Source: Klebsiella sp. BIGb0407
Lineage (GTDB): Bacteria; Pseudomonadota; Gammaproteobacteria; Enterobacterales; Enterobacteriaceae
Assembly: GCF_024807845.1 (NCBI RefSeq)
Contig: NZ_JANUEQ010000001.1
Coordinates: 898,900-962,899 of the forward strand
DNA: 64,000 nucleotides
Direction: 5' to 3'
Each line of letters opens with the position of its first letter. Position 1 is the stretch's first letter. A program made the position numbers and the translations under genes. This document shows positions 56,186 to 64,000 of this stretch, piece after piece. The notes below the pieces were generated by a model. The model was not told where the DNA came from. It saw only the letters and a list, made by a program, of their open reading frames with translations, and ran no database searches.

Positions 56186-57010
56186 CTAGTGATTTTCTGG
56201 GTTATCCCCCACTCGTTCCCAAACCCGCACCACAAAATCGGTTTCACAAGTAAAATGATTCGCTTGCTTAAGCTGCTCCCAGACATCAGGGCGCGCACGC
56301 CAGGCAAACGGGGTCATTTGCAAAAGAGTCACTGCCTGTTCACCGGTTAGCGTCATATTCCATGCTGGCTGCAAAGTTTGTTTCAGCACGAAATCAGGCA
56401 TATCTTCCGGTATTTCATGATGCAATTCGACTTGCTGATAGATAAGTTCTTTTAGCTGATATAAATGGCGTGGCCCTGGCGTCGCAGTAATGACTACACC
56501 ACCCGGTTTCACCACACGTGCCAGTTCCGTGGCATTACAGGGGGCAAAAATCCGGATAATGGCATCCATACTATTATCAGCAAAAGGCAGGCGCTGACTG
56601 GAGGCGACACAAAAACGGACGTTATGATAGCGTTTCGCAGCATAGCGTATAGCAACTTTTGAAACATCCAGACCGTAGGTCTCGCCGCAGGCCTCTGCCC
56701 TGACTTCGGCAAATGCACCGGTGTAATATCCTTCACCGCAACCAATATCCAGCAAAGTTTTTGGCGAGAGCTGCTGCAGCATATTGCAAATAACCTCTCT
56801 CAACGGCAGGTAATGTCCGGCGTCCAGAAATGCGCGACGAGCCTGGATCATTTCGCTGCTATCTCCAGGTTCTTTTGAGCGCTTATGTTGCACAGGCAAT
56901 AGATTAAGATACCCCTCTCTGGCGACATCAAATTGATGTCTGTTACCGCAGCAAAAACTATTTGCCACCTGAACAAGTGGGGAATGGCATAGAGGACAAA
57001 GCCAGGACAT
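56186..57010 (-). CDS. rlmA: 23S rRNA (guanine-745-N1)-methyltransferase RlmA
   Basis: A 274-residue SAM enzyme. Zn-binding Cys lie in [10 protein letters not shown] and [12 protein letters not shown]; the SAM motif is [15 protein letters not shown], with [16 protein letters not shown] and [16 protein letters not shown] downstream. It methylates G745 of 23S rRNA. About five residues longer than the E. coli protein. Confidence 0.95.
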   Translation of the reverse strand: MSWLCPLCHSPLVQVANSFCCGNRHQFDVAREGYLNLLPVQHKRSKEPGDSSEMIQARRAFLDAGHYLPLREVICNMLQQLSPKTLLDIGCGEGYYTGAFAEVRAEACGETYGLDVSKVAIRYAAKRYHNVRFCVASSQRLPFADNSMDAIIRIFAPCNATELARVVKPGGVVITATPGPRHLYQLKELIYQQVELHHEIPEDMPDFVLKQTLQPAWNMTLTGEQAVTLLQMTPFAWRARPDVWEQLKQANHFTCETDFVVRVWERVGDNPENH

Positions 57011-57511
57011 CAGAAACTCCAGAATTCATAAAGTAACCCAAGTGTACAGCCGAATGCCCTGGACGCAAACTACAATACCCGGTGGCATGGAGTATGACGA
57101 ATATACAACTGCATCCGATTAATAAGGATATACTAAGACAATGAATGGCTAAGGTGTGAATGCTGAAGACAAGATTATACACCCTGATAACGCCGGGCTA
57201 TTCAATATTTGTACAATTCTAATACGCGTTGTTGTTACGTGTTATTATGCGCAATGGCAAATAGATAAGTTGTATCAATGTTAATATTGTGGGATCCCTC
57301 ACCATACAACACTTTCATATTTGTCATATCTGTGTAATAAATCACAGAATAAAGTATAACCTGTTCTTCTGGCATTATGAAACAACGTCAGAACTTGATG
57401 AAAACTCGCGCATTATTTCATGCGGCATCGGTTCCCTGACGCAGGAATCTCGCGTTATTATGTAAATAATACTTATATATAAATTTAATAAATATTTAAC
57501 ACAAAAATAAA
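57011..57511. other. Intergenic region between rlmA and the cspC terminator
   Basis: About 500 AT-rich bases; no gene, RNA or strong repeat supported. It must hold the rlmA promoter. Confidence 0.4.
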
Positions 57512-57537
57512 AAAAGCCCCATTTAAATGGGGCTTTT
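57512..57537. terminator. Terminator of cspC
   Basis: A perfect palindrome: AAAAGCCCCATTT (57512-57524) and AAATGGGGCTTTT (57525-57537), with T-rich sequence beyond on the minus strand. Confidence 0.9.
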
Positions 57538-57602
57538 ATCTTAGCTCTGGACTATACCGTCATAGTTTAAATGATTAGGGTATGTGCAGACCAAAGATAC
57601 AA

Positions 57603-57812
57603 TTAGATAGCAGTTACGTTAACTGCAGCAGGACCTTTCTGGCCGTCCTGGATTTCGAACTCAACGTTCTGGCCTTCAGCCAGGGTTTTGAAGCCATTAC
57701 CCTGAATTGCAGAAAAGTGTACGAATACATCCTTGCTACCATCAGCTGGAGTAATGAAGCCGAAACCTTTGGATTCGTTGAACCACTTAACTTGACCTTT
57801 AATCTTTGCCAT
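57603..57812 (-). CDS. cspC: Cold-shock-like protein CspC
   Basis: A 69-residue cold-shock-domain RNA-binding protein with RNP1 (KGFGFITP) and RNP2 (VFVHFSAI). As far as I can recall the E. coli sequence, it is identical along its full length. CspC is constitutive and stabilises some stress mRNAs, including rpoS. Second gene after yobF, 40 bases apart. Confidence 0.98.
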
Positions 57813-57852
57813 TTTGCAAATTCCTTAGAGTGTTTTTTCGCCCGCAGGCATA

Positions 57853-57969
57853 CTATATAAATAAAACAACGATATTACTGCATGAGGCACTGATATAAGG
57901 CTCGGCAGAGAAGCGGTATTCAACGACAACGTTTTTACTCAAAACTTCTTTACTGAAAATGCCACACAT
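57853..57969 (-). CDS. yobF: Small protein YobF
   Basis: A 38-codon frame upstream of cspC on the same strand, translating to [20 protein letters not shown] and ending in NIVVLFI. The first 30 residues match E. coli YobF, which is 47 residues long and is likewise encoded just before cspC; this copy stops earlier. Known as a stress-induced small protein of unclear function. Confidence 0.88.
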   Translation of the reverse strand: MCGIFSKEVLSKNVVVEYRFSAEPYISASCSNIVVLFI

Positions 57970-58616
57970 AACCAGAAGTGACCTCGTTTGACCAAACGTG
58001 TTATCACATACAACGTTAACAATGGCAAGCCATTTTTAAACATGTATCGATCTGATGCACAAACTCATAAAAATAAGTGATGTTTTAGAAAACAACTCGC
58101 TTTATTTGAATGCACACTTACCAAAAAACTTGCAGCAACAACGTCTGCCACCTGCAAATTTTGACAACAATATAACCATAACTTAAAGCATTGTTTTCGT
58201 CTAGAAAAAGACACAAGAAAATTAGATTATTATCCTGAATCTTTATGATTATTAACTCTTGTCTAAGAAAAAATCTTGCTAAGCATAACGATTACCTATT
58301 GGTTCATTTATCGGCAATAGAATAACCTTCCATAGACTACAGAATATATTTAACGTTAATAAAAATGTTTTACCATTTTCTGCTAAATTAATACCTGATA
58401 AATAGCGATGCTATTATGTACTATCAAACGCAGGGTTTATCTGGACTAAATAATACCTGCTAGCGGAATGCTAACAGGCATTGGTCATATTATGGTCAGT
58501 CGGGTGTTTTCGGTTTTATCTCCTGACAAGCCCGTGGCTTTCAACAAAAAATCCTTCAGGCCCTATCAGGGCAACAGACACATAACTTTTCACGAATCTC
58601 GATCACATTTATCAGA
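57970..58616. other. Intergenic region upstream of yobF-cspC, downstream of yebO
   Basis: About 650 AT-rich bases. It should hold the promoter and long leader of yobF-cspC and, near 58546-58576, a weak hairpin (GCCCT/AGGGC) with T residues on the minus strand that may end yebO. No further gene was recognised. Confidence 0.45.
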
Positions 58617-58910
58617 TTAGCGCTCAGCCACCATTCGAACCAGGTCATCATCCTCATCCGGAATCACTTCACTGATTTTCTCAACTGCAGCAGGTTCTGG
58701 TTCATTGGCTTCACACAGACGCCGTAACAAGCTGTTTTGCCGTTTCTGCAAATCAACAAGCTCTTCGAGTAAAGCAATATGCTCATTCGATCTCAGGCTG
58801 GCACGATTCATAAAAAACCATAACAACAAGACTAAAAGTAACACTACAAGAGACACTGCCAGTGACACAACATTGATTGCGTCAGCAGGCAGCCAAGCCA
58901 GTTCGTTCAT
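58617..58910 (-). CDS. yebO: Small membrane protein YebO
   Basis: A 97-residue protein with one N-terminal span (about residues 14-35, VVSLAVSLVVLLLVLLLWFF), then a conserved helical part ELVDLQKRQNSLLRRLCEAN and an acidic end LVRMVAER, matching E. coli YebO. ATG 58910 has GAGG at 8-base spacing. Follows mgrB by 56 bases; in E. coli the two are neighbours. Function unknown. Confidence 0.92.
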   Translation of the reverse strand: MNELAWLPADAINVVSLAVSLVVLLLVLLLWFFMNRASLRSNEHIALLEELVDLQKRQNSLLRRLCEANEPEPAAVEKISEVIPDEDDDLVRMVAER

Positions 58911-58966
58911 CTCAACCACCTCAATAAAAATGCTATTCTACACCTCAGGTGGAAAGAGAAAAATCG

Positions 58967-59110
58967 TTACCAGGGAATAAATTTATTGATCTTGCAAGAA
59001 CCGGTGAAAAATTCCACATCCTGGTCGCACATCACATTTAGCATCTGAGTCCACAACAACACACAGACAACCAGTATGACTAATACAATCATCCACTTGT
59101 ACTTTTTCAC
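58967..59110 (-). CDS. mgrB: PhoQ kinase inhibitor MgrB
   Basis: A 47-residue membrane peptide read from GTG 59110 after [24 protein letters not shown], one span, then a periplasmic part with Cys28 (MCDQDVEFF) and Cys39 ([11 protein letters not shown]). Length, Cys positions and the FIPW end equal E. coli MgrB, the negative feedback regulator of PhoQ. The periplasmic Cys pair links it to DsbA/DsbB oxidation. I did not find a clear PhoP box upstream. A longer overlapping frame (58983-59207) in another phase is a shadow. Confidence 0.95.
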   Translation of the reverse strand: MKKYKWMIVLVILVVCVLLWTQMLNVMCDQDVEFFTGSCKINKFIPW

Positions 59111-59259
59111 AATTCACTCCACGTTTTACAACGCCCTCCCGGTAATGATTCTGCTGATAATCGTATTTTATCATCAGCAAGGCGGTTTCTGACCTTGATG
59201 CGGACAAAATGATAGTGAAATAAATAAAGTGAATAGATTAGTCGGATAAATCATAAGAA

Positions 59260-59292
59260 AAAACCGCAGTTCAGCATGTGAGCTGCGGTTTT
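59260..59292 (-). terminator. Terminator of kdgR
   Basis: AAAACCGCAG (59260-59269) pairs with CTGCGGTTTT (59283-59292), just past the kdgR stop; a T/C-rich tract follows on the minus strand. Confidence 0.85.
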
Positions 59293-59296
59293 GTTA

Positions 59297-60088
59297 CTAG
59301 AAAGGATAGTCGTGATAGCCCATCTGCTCAGAAATAGCGCGCGCTGCGTCATGCAGCATTTTTACGTACTCATGAAGTCGTTCTTCAGAGAAACGAATTG
59401 TCGGGAACGAAATACTCAACCCGGCAATAACCACACCAAAACGATCAAAAACCGGCACGGCAATGCAGCGCAGACCTTCTTCCTGTTCTTCATTATCTTC
59501 ACCAAAGCCTTGCTCGCGAACGGTCTGCAGCACCACGAGTAGTTCTTCGGTACTCGCAATAGTACGTTCCGTGCTACGGGTGTATTCTACATCCGCAAGA
59601 ATTTCTCTCACTTCTTCAGGATTACGCCAGGCGAGTAACACTTTACCGATAGCGGTGCTGTGTAATGGATTACGACGTCCAATACGTGAATACATCCGCA
59701 AGTTATACATAGAGTCAATCTTGTGGATATAAACGATGCTGTCTTCATCCAGGGCACCTAAGTGAATAGTTTCCTTGGTCAGACGTGACAATTCACGCAT
59801 CTGAATATCAGCGCTACGGATTAAATCCACATTCTGCAAGGCTCGAGCACCCAGTTCAAACAGCTTGAGAGTCAATGAGTATTTTTCAGACTCCCCTTCC
59901 TGAGCGACATAACCCAGAGATTTCATGGTTTGCAAAAAACGGTATACCGTGCTTTTTGACATCATCACGCGTTGCGATAACTCGGTGATACCAATCTCGC
60001 GTTCTTCTCCAAGCGCTTGCAAAATACCAAAAACTTTCAGCACTGAAGATACAGAATCAGGTTGTTTATCCAGATCTGTAAGAGCCAT
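59297..60088 (-). CDS. kdgR: IclR-family repressor KdgR
   Basis: A 263-residue regulator of pectin/2-keto-3-deoxygluconate catabolism. Winged helix at residues 13-70 (VLKVFGILQALGEEREIG, then SQRVMMSKSTVYRFLQTM), effector domain after (RIGRRNPLHSTAIGKVLLAW, RCIAVPVFDRFGVVIAGLS). Position beside yebQ and mgrB is as in E. coli, except yobH is absent. Confidence 0.95.
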   Translation of the reverse strand: MALTDLDKQPDSVSSVLKVFGILQALGEEREIGITELSQRVMMSKSTVYRFLQTMKSLGYVAQEGESEKYSLTLKLFELGARALQNVDLIRSADIQMRELSRLTKETIHLGALDEDSIVYIHKIDSMYNLRMYSRIGRRNPLHSTAIGKVLLAWRNPEEVREILADVEYTRSTERTIASTEELLVVLQTVREQGFGEDNEEQEEGLRCIAVPVFDRFGVVIAGLSISFPTIRFSEERLHEYVKMLHDAARAISEQMGYHDYPF

Positions 60089-60262
60089 TTATCACCTCGG
60101 TCGCATGTGTTTTATAAAAATCAGAACTCTTTTTTATTATAAAATGCAGCGGCTGTCATCGCAATAACTCTGTTGTTTATACGTACAAAACTGCGACAGA
60201 TTTCTTATATTTTAGTGCTAAACTGATATCTTTACACTGAGCTTACAAAGAAATCGTCGAAT

Positions 60263-61639
60263 ATGGATAAAACCCCATTAGATGGATTACCTGTACCACA
60301 GCGTTATGGCGCAATACTGACTGTGGGTTTAGGGATTACCATCGCCGTACTTGATGGCACTATTGCAAATGTTGCCTTACCGACCATCGCTCATGATCTT
60401 AATGCCACTCCCGCAGAATCCATCTGGATTGTGAATGCCTATCAGATAGCCATTATCGCCTCGATGTTATCGCTTTCATTCCTCGGCGATATTTTCGGGC
60501 ACCGTCGGGTGTATCAGTGCGGACTCGCTGTCTTCTGTATGACATCCCTTCTCTGTGCCGCCTCCACTTCGCTGTCGATGCTCACTGTCGCACGTATTCT
60601 GCAAGGTTTAGGGGGCGCTGCGCTGATGAGCGTCAATACCGCGCTGATTCGCCTGATTTATCCACAAAGTCTGCTCGGCCGGGGTATGGGTATTAACTCC
60701 TTTGTCGTTGCCGTCTCTTCAGCTGCCGGACCAACCGTTGCTGCTGCTATCCTCACCTGGGGTTCATGGCACTGGTTGTTTCTGATTAATGTCCCTATCG
60801 CCCTGGTCGCTTTGGTAATCTCATTACGCTATTTGCCTGCCAATAACACCGTAACCAAACAGCGCTTTGATATTCCCAGTGCCATAATGAACGCTGCAAC
60901 CTTCGGCCTGTTGATTTCAGCGATCAGTGGTTTCTCTCAGGGACAGTCGCCAGAATTAATCGCGGCAGAAGTGATTGCGTTCTTAGTGATTGGTTATTTC
61001 TTTGTGCGTCGGCAGCTACAACTTCCGGTGCCTTTGCTCCCTGTCGATTTATTACGTATTCCTATTTTCTCTCTCTCAATGGCAACTTCGGTCTGTTCCT
61101 TTGCCGCACAAATGCTGGCTTTCGTTTCGCTACCGTTTTTTCTGCAAAGCGTGCTGGGACGAAGTGAAGTCGATACCGGCCTGCTGCTCACCCCCTGGCC
61201 GCTTGCAACTATGGTCATGGCGCCAGTAGCAGGGTATTTAATTGGCCGGGTTAACTCAGGACTAATGGGCTCCGTCGGAATGCTGGCGATGGCAGTCGGT
61301 TTATTCTCTCTCGCCCTGCTTCCGGCCAACCCGAGTGACAGTGAAATTATCTGGCGTATGGCACTGTGCGGTGCCGGGTTTGGACTTTTCCAGTCCCCCA
61401 ATAACCACACCATTATCTCTTCTGCACCTCAGGGACGTAGCGGCGGTGCCAGCGGTATGTTAGGTACTGCCCGGTTACTGGGCCAGAGTAGTGGCGCAGC
61501 CCTGGTTGCACTGCTGTTTAATATGTTTATTCACCATGGTACGCACGCCTCGCTGATTCTGGCTGGTGTTTTCTCCGTACTGGCCGCGATTGTCAGCGGT
61601 CTACGAATTAGTGAATCCAATAAAAATGTCAGGCGTTAA
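60263..61639 (+). CDS. yebQ: MFS drug-efflux-type transporter YebQ
   Basis: A 458-residue inner-membrane protein of the DHA2 (14-span) drug:H+ antiporter family. The N-terminal motif is LDGTIANVALPTIAHDL, motif A is FLGDIFGHRRVYQCG, and motif C-like GMGINSFVVAVSSAAGPTVA follows. Divergent from kdgR. In E. coli it is a putative transporter in the KdgR regulon; substrate unknown. Confidence 0.93.
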   Translation: MDKTPLDGLPVPQRYGAILTVGLGITIAVLDGTIANVALPTIAHDLNATPAESIWIVNAYQIAIIASMLSLSFLGDIFGHRRVYQCGLAVFCMTSLLCAASTSLSMLTVARILQGLGGAALMSVNTALIRLIYPQSLLGRGMGINSFVVAVSSAAGPTVAAAILTWGSWHWLFLINVPIALVALVISLRYLPANNTVTKQRFDIPSAIMNAATFGLLISAISGFSQGQSPELIAAEVIAFLVIGYFFVRRQLQLPVPLLPVDLLRIPIFSLSMATSVCSFAAQMLAFVSLPFFLQSVLGRSEVDTGLLLTPWPLATMVMAPVAGYLIGRVNSGLMGSVGMLAMAVGLFSLALLPANPSDSEIIWRMALCGAGFGLFQSPNNHTIISSAPQGRSGGASGMLGTARLLGQSSGAALVALLFNMFIHHGTHASLILAGVFSVLAAIVSGLRISESNKNVRR

Positions 61640-61677
61640 ATAACTTAAAAAATATAACTCTGTTTATCCACTACTGT

Positions 61678-61706
61678 GGCCACAACTTTCAGTGTGGCCT
61701 TTTTTA
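61678..61706 (+). terminator. Terminator of yebQ
   Basis: GGCCACA (61678-61684) pairs with TGTGGCC (61693-61699), then seven T residues. Confidence 0.85.
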
Positions 61707-61934
61707 TAACAGACCGCACTGATGATTATATTTTTTCAATAATACAGTGGAAATGGAAAGGGTTTTAATAGAAACAAGAACAGCCTGACAAACAATGAGA
61801 AATATCTGTAAAAAATAATTCCAGAAAAATAATTAAAACCAAAGTTACAAAAGAACACACATAAATATTCTGAGTCCGCTATAGTTAAATTGTCATTTAG
61901 CAAAACCCGTGACAATTTAACTTTGGAGAATATT

Positions 61935-62144
61935 ATGAATCAGGATCGTATAAGCGGAAACTGGAAACAATTCAAAGGTAAAGTGAAAGAGCAATGGGGC
62001 AAACTAACTGATGATGACCTGAATGTCGTCGAAGGTAAAAGAGATCAACTTGCCGGTCGCCTTCAGGAACGTTACGGTTATACTAAAGAGCAAGTTGAAA
62101 AAGAAATGAAAGACTGGGAAGATACCGGTAAGTATAAGTGGTAA
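61935..62144 (+). CDS. yjbJ: CsbD-family stress protein (YjbJ-like)
   Basis: A 69-residue hydrophilic helical protein: ISGNWKQFKGKVKEQWGKLT, EGKRDQLAGRLQERYGY and a C-terminal WEDTGKYKW, very close to E. coli YjbJ and of the same length. ATG 61935 follows GGAG; the frame upstream to 61890 is not family sequence. YjbJ is abundant under general stress; its action is unknown. In E. coli it lies elsewhere in the chromosome, so this may be a relocated or second copy. Confidence 0.92.
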   Translation: MNQDRISGNWKQFKGKVKEQWGKLTDDDLNVVEGKRDQLAGRLQERYGYTKEQVEKEMKDWEDTGKYKW

Positions 62145-62152
62145 ATATGAAT

Positions 62153-62179
62153 GGCCTGCATACATGCAGGCCTTTTTTT
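62153..62179 (+). terminator. Terminator of the CsbD-family gene
   Basis: GGCCTGCAT (62153-62161) pairs with ATGCAGGCC (62164-62172), then seven T residues. Confidence 0.9.
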
Positions 62180-62339
62180 ATCTCATCACGCTAAACAACC
62201 TCTCAACATCACCGCACTTAAAGTCGTAGTGATACAAAATCGTCGCCCCCTTTCAGCTTCCTTTCTAAAAACAAACAGTAACCCCCGGTATTATCTGAAA
62301 AACAGTTTTGACAATACAAAACCAAAGCCCATTTATTGA

Positions 62340-62376
62340 AAAAGCCTGAATATCATTGACAGATATTCAGGCTTTT
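62340..62376. terminator. Strong hairpin downstream of the small membrane peptide gene
   Basis: AAAAGCCTGAATATC (62340-62354) and GATATTCAGGCTTTT (62362-62376) pair over 15 bp. It is the likely terminator of the minus-strand pair at 62440-63482. Confidence 0.8.
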
Positions 62377-62439
62377 AAATTTACCTCATCAGATGAACTA
62401 CCCTGCGTGAACTTTTGACTATCGCACAGGGTCATCTCA

Positions 62440-62514
62440 TCAATGTACAAACAAGGCAATCAGGATAATGATTGGGATAGGGATCCCTAAAAAATACAGT
62501 ATTATTGAACGCAT
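62440..62514 (-). CDS. 24-residue hydrophobic membrane peptide
   Basis: A 24-codon frame, MRSIILYFLGIPIPII to LIALFVH, with AGGAG at ideal distance before ATG 62514. Nearly all residues are hydrophobic, so it forms a single membrane span. It starts 23 bases after the stop of the upstream membrane-protein gene and precedes a strong terminator, so it is probably the second gene of that operon. I recall similar peptides beside the same membrane-protein family in other proteobacteria; function unknown. Confidence 0.7.
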   Translation of the reverse strand: MRSIILYFLGIPIPIIILIALFVH

Positions 62515-62537
62515 AGAGTTCTCCTGCTAAAGAATAA

Positions 62538-63482
62538 TTATAAGTCTCGTTGACGGCCACCAAAGGTCGCACACAAACTGGCCACAAAAGCACCGATTAA
62601 TAATGAGATAAATGACCAAAGTGTCACGTAACTTGTTGTTTTACGTGCTTCATCAGCAGCTTTCTGAGCTTTATCCTTCGTCTCTTTTAACTGAGCCTGA
62701 ACTTTATCAAAAATAGACTGCACCTGTTGTCCAGCCTCATTCTGACTAAGACCGGTATGCTGAGAAATCATCTGTGCCAGATACTGACGATCGTCATCAG
62801 GTAATGAGCCGGTTGTTATGCTGTGTGTGAAGATACCTGCCACCTCACTCATTTCCTCCGGTGTCGGTGGGTTACTGGCGAGTGAATTATTCTCTGTTAA
62901 GGGTGCCGCATTACTTCTGAACAGTGAATGCGTAAGGTACTGCATTGAGGAGTCTGAAAGTGTTGACGATGCATCACCCATATTTGTTGCACCATTGACA
63001 GTAGCGGCCGTAGCACCACCCGCAACTGAACCAATCACTTTCGCACTCCCTCCGACAATCGAGCTAACAGCCGTGGTTAATAATGTTACGGAAATCAATA
63101 AAGCGAGCGCCCATGTAAGAAAACCATGTGCGGTATCACGAAAGTAAACTTCGTTGGTATGCGTATCCACCCATTTGGTACGTAAACGCCCGGCTAAATA
63201 TCCTCCCATTCCTGATGCAGCTATTTGTGTAAAGGTCAGCCATGCGATCGCAGCAATACCAAAAGTACCCGCATCAATGCCATTATTTTCAAAAGCAGAA
63301 ATAGAAGTCAGACCTAATCCTGCTCCCAACATAAGCAATATTAACGCCAAAGATGCCGCAGCTACCGCACCGGCAAATATTGCTCCCCATGATACCGCGC
63401 TGGGACTATTCACAGTGGGCACAAGCAGATGTTTATCAGAATTTTGTTTACTAAAATCGGATTGTTCGTAAATATGACTCAT
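62538..63482 (-). CDS. Multi-pass membrane protein of unknown function
   Basis: A 314-residue protein with a polar N terminus (30 residues), four or five spans (AVSWGAIFAGAVAAASLALI, FGIAAIAWLTFTQIA, TWALALLISVTLLTTAVSS, and a last one near the C terminus), a Gly/Ala-rich stretch, and a soluble helical segment (about 225-285) rich in Gln/Lys/Glu. MGGYLAGRLRTKWVDTHTNE and YFRDTAHGFLTW are conserved in related proteins I remember from soil proteobacteria. AAAGGA precedes the ATG. Neighbouring CsbD suggests envelope or osmotic stress; this is inference. Confidence 0.75.
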   Translation of the reverse strand: MSHIYEQSDFSKQNSDKHLLVPTVNSPSAVSWGAIFAGAVAAASLALILLMLGAGLGLTSISAFENNGIDAGTFGIAAIAWLTFTQIAASGMGGYLAGRLRTKWVDTHTNEVYFRDTAHGFLTWALALLISVTLLTTAVSSIVGGSAKVIGSVAGGATAATVNGATNMGDASSTLSDSSMQYLTHSLFRSNAAPLTENNSLASNPPTPEEMSEVAGIFTHSITTGSLPDDDRQYLAQMISQHTGLSQNEAGQQVQSIFDKVQAQLKETKDKAQKAADEARKTTSYVTLWSFISLLIGAFVASLCATFGGRQRDL

Positions 63483-64000
63483 TTTAATTGTCCTTTCATT
63501 AATCTTATGCTCTGACGCAGATTAATTATTAACGTTAAAAGAGAGAATGGATTGAGTAAGGAGCAAACAATATCAATCTCAACATTTGCCGCTGTTTAAA
63601 TTTACGATTGCTATCCTTTTTATAAGAGCATCGCGTGAGAAATAAAAAAACAAGAATCCATAAAATCTGAATACATAAACAAGTAAAAACTTACACTGAC
63701 TATTTCATGATAGTTGATGATTAATGACTAGCCACATTCATCGCCCAAAAAGATAAGTATAGATTGTAATAATTTATAAATGACTCTCAAAAAACTCAGT
63801 TTTTTACCGTATTTTTCCTTGGCAAAATACAGCTATTTGGCTCAATACAAAGCAGTATATTTTTCAAATTTTAATTCATTATTAAATACAGGGTTATTAA
63901 AAAACGGAACTGCCACCTTAACGTCGTCTGTTAATATCCAGGACTGTCGACAGCCCCTCAATAGGCTACATTCCATATTAAATACATAAAAAAAACGTGC
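63483..64000. other. AT-rich end of the window without a supported gene
   Basis: About 520 bases. It should hold the promoter of the membrane-protein gene at 63482. A 69-codon plus-strand frame at 63780-63989 has no ribosome-binding site or recognised family and is not called. Confidence 0.4.

Noticed and set aside
58983..59207. 74-codon minus-strand frame over mgrB
   Set aside because: The true gene is mgrB in another phase, with exact family length and Cys positions.
62151..62339. 62-codon frame after the CsbD gene
   Set aside because: It starts inside the terminator hairpin and has basic, random-like composition.
63780..63989. 69-codon frame near the window end
   Set aside because: No ribosome-binding site, no recognised family and AT-rich random composition.
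1..64000. CRISPR arrays, rRNA, tRNA and insertion sequences
   Set aside because: No regularly spaced repeats, cloverleaf-type sequences with CCA ends, rRNA segments or transposase motifs were found on reading both strands.

Overview
The window is chromosomal DNA of an enterobacterium (order Enterobacterales, close to Enterobacteriaceae). Most of it follows the Escherichia coli gene order around ycgR-emtA-ldcA-cvrA-dadXA, ycgB-fadR-dsbB, ycgN-ycgM-ycgL-minCDE, rnd-fadD-tsaB-yoaA-yoaB-yoaH-pabB-nudL-sdaA-pdeD-yoaE, manXYZ-yobD-mntP-rlmA-cspC-yobF-yebO-mgrB-kdgR-yebQ. Protein lengths and motifs match the E. coli proteins closely. No rRNA, tRNA, CRISPR array, integrase or insertion sequence was recognised. 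The species could not be named from sequence alone.

Region 1 (1-6884) is catabolic. A branched-chain-type substrate-binding protein (5' end outside the window) is followed by an ATC-hydrolase-family protein and an M20 N-carbamoyl-amino-acid amidohydrolase, a set that fits conversion of 2-amino-thiazoline-4-carboxylate or a related cyclic amide to an L-amino acid. Facing it is a three-gene operon (lactonase, iron alcohol dehydrogenase, semialdehyde dehydrogenase) with a divergent IclR regulator. This has the layout of the Agrobacterium blcABC/blcR (attKLM/attJ) gamma-butyrolactone pathway, with a tandem palindrome in the promoter.

Region 2 (6889-20111) holds mqo and then an AT-rich island of four tandem paralogues of about 830-880 residues. 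Each has a shared N-terminal signature and a C-terminal mono-ADP-ribosyltransferase (ART) fold. Only the fourth copy keeps the full R-S-E catalytic set; the first three have Lys in place of the NAD-binding Arg, and copies 1 and 2 also have altered ExE motifs. There are no obvious immunity genes, so these look like host- or prey-directed effectors with pseudo-enzyme relatives. This is the most unusual content of the window.

Region 3 (20246-31101) is core: ycgR (flagellar brake, sigma-28-type promoter), peptidoglycan recycling and turnover (emtA, ldcA), cvrA, D-alanine catabolism (dadA, dadX), a luciferase-like monooxygenase, ycgB and fadR. Region 4 (31102-34146) is where E. coli has nhaB, umuDC and hlyE; here only dsbB remains, with a BON lipoprotein and small hypothetical genes.

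Region 5 (34169-61639) is conserved: cell-division site selection, fatty-acid activation under FadR, tRNA modification, folate, serine and c-di-GMP metabolism, the mannose PTS with its control region, the Mn2+ exporter MntP behind a yybP-ykoY riboswitch leader, cold-shock protein CspC with YobF, and the PhoQ inhibitor MgrB (too short for ordinary ORF lists). Region 6 (61935-64000) is a small stress-type cluster: a CsbD/YjbJ protein, a 24-residue membrane peptide and a multi-pass membrane protein. Gene calls rest on motif recognition and remembered family sequences; no searches were run.
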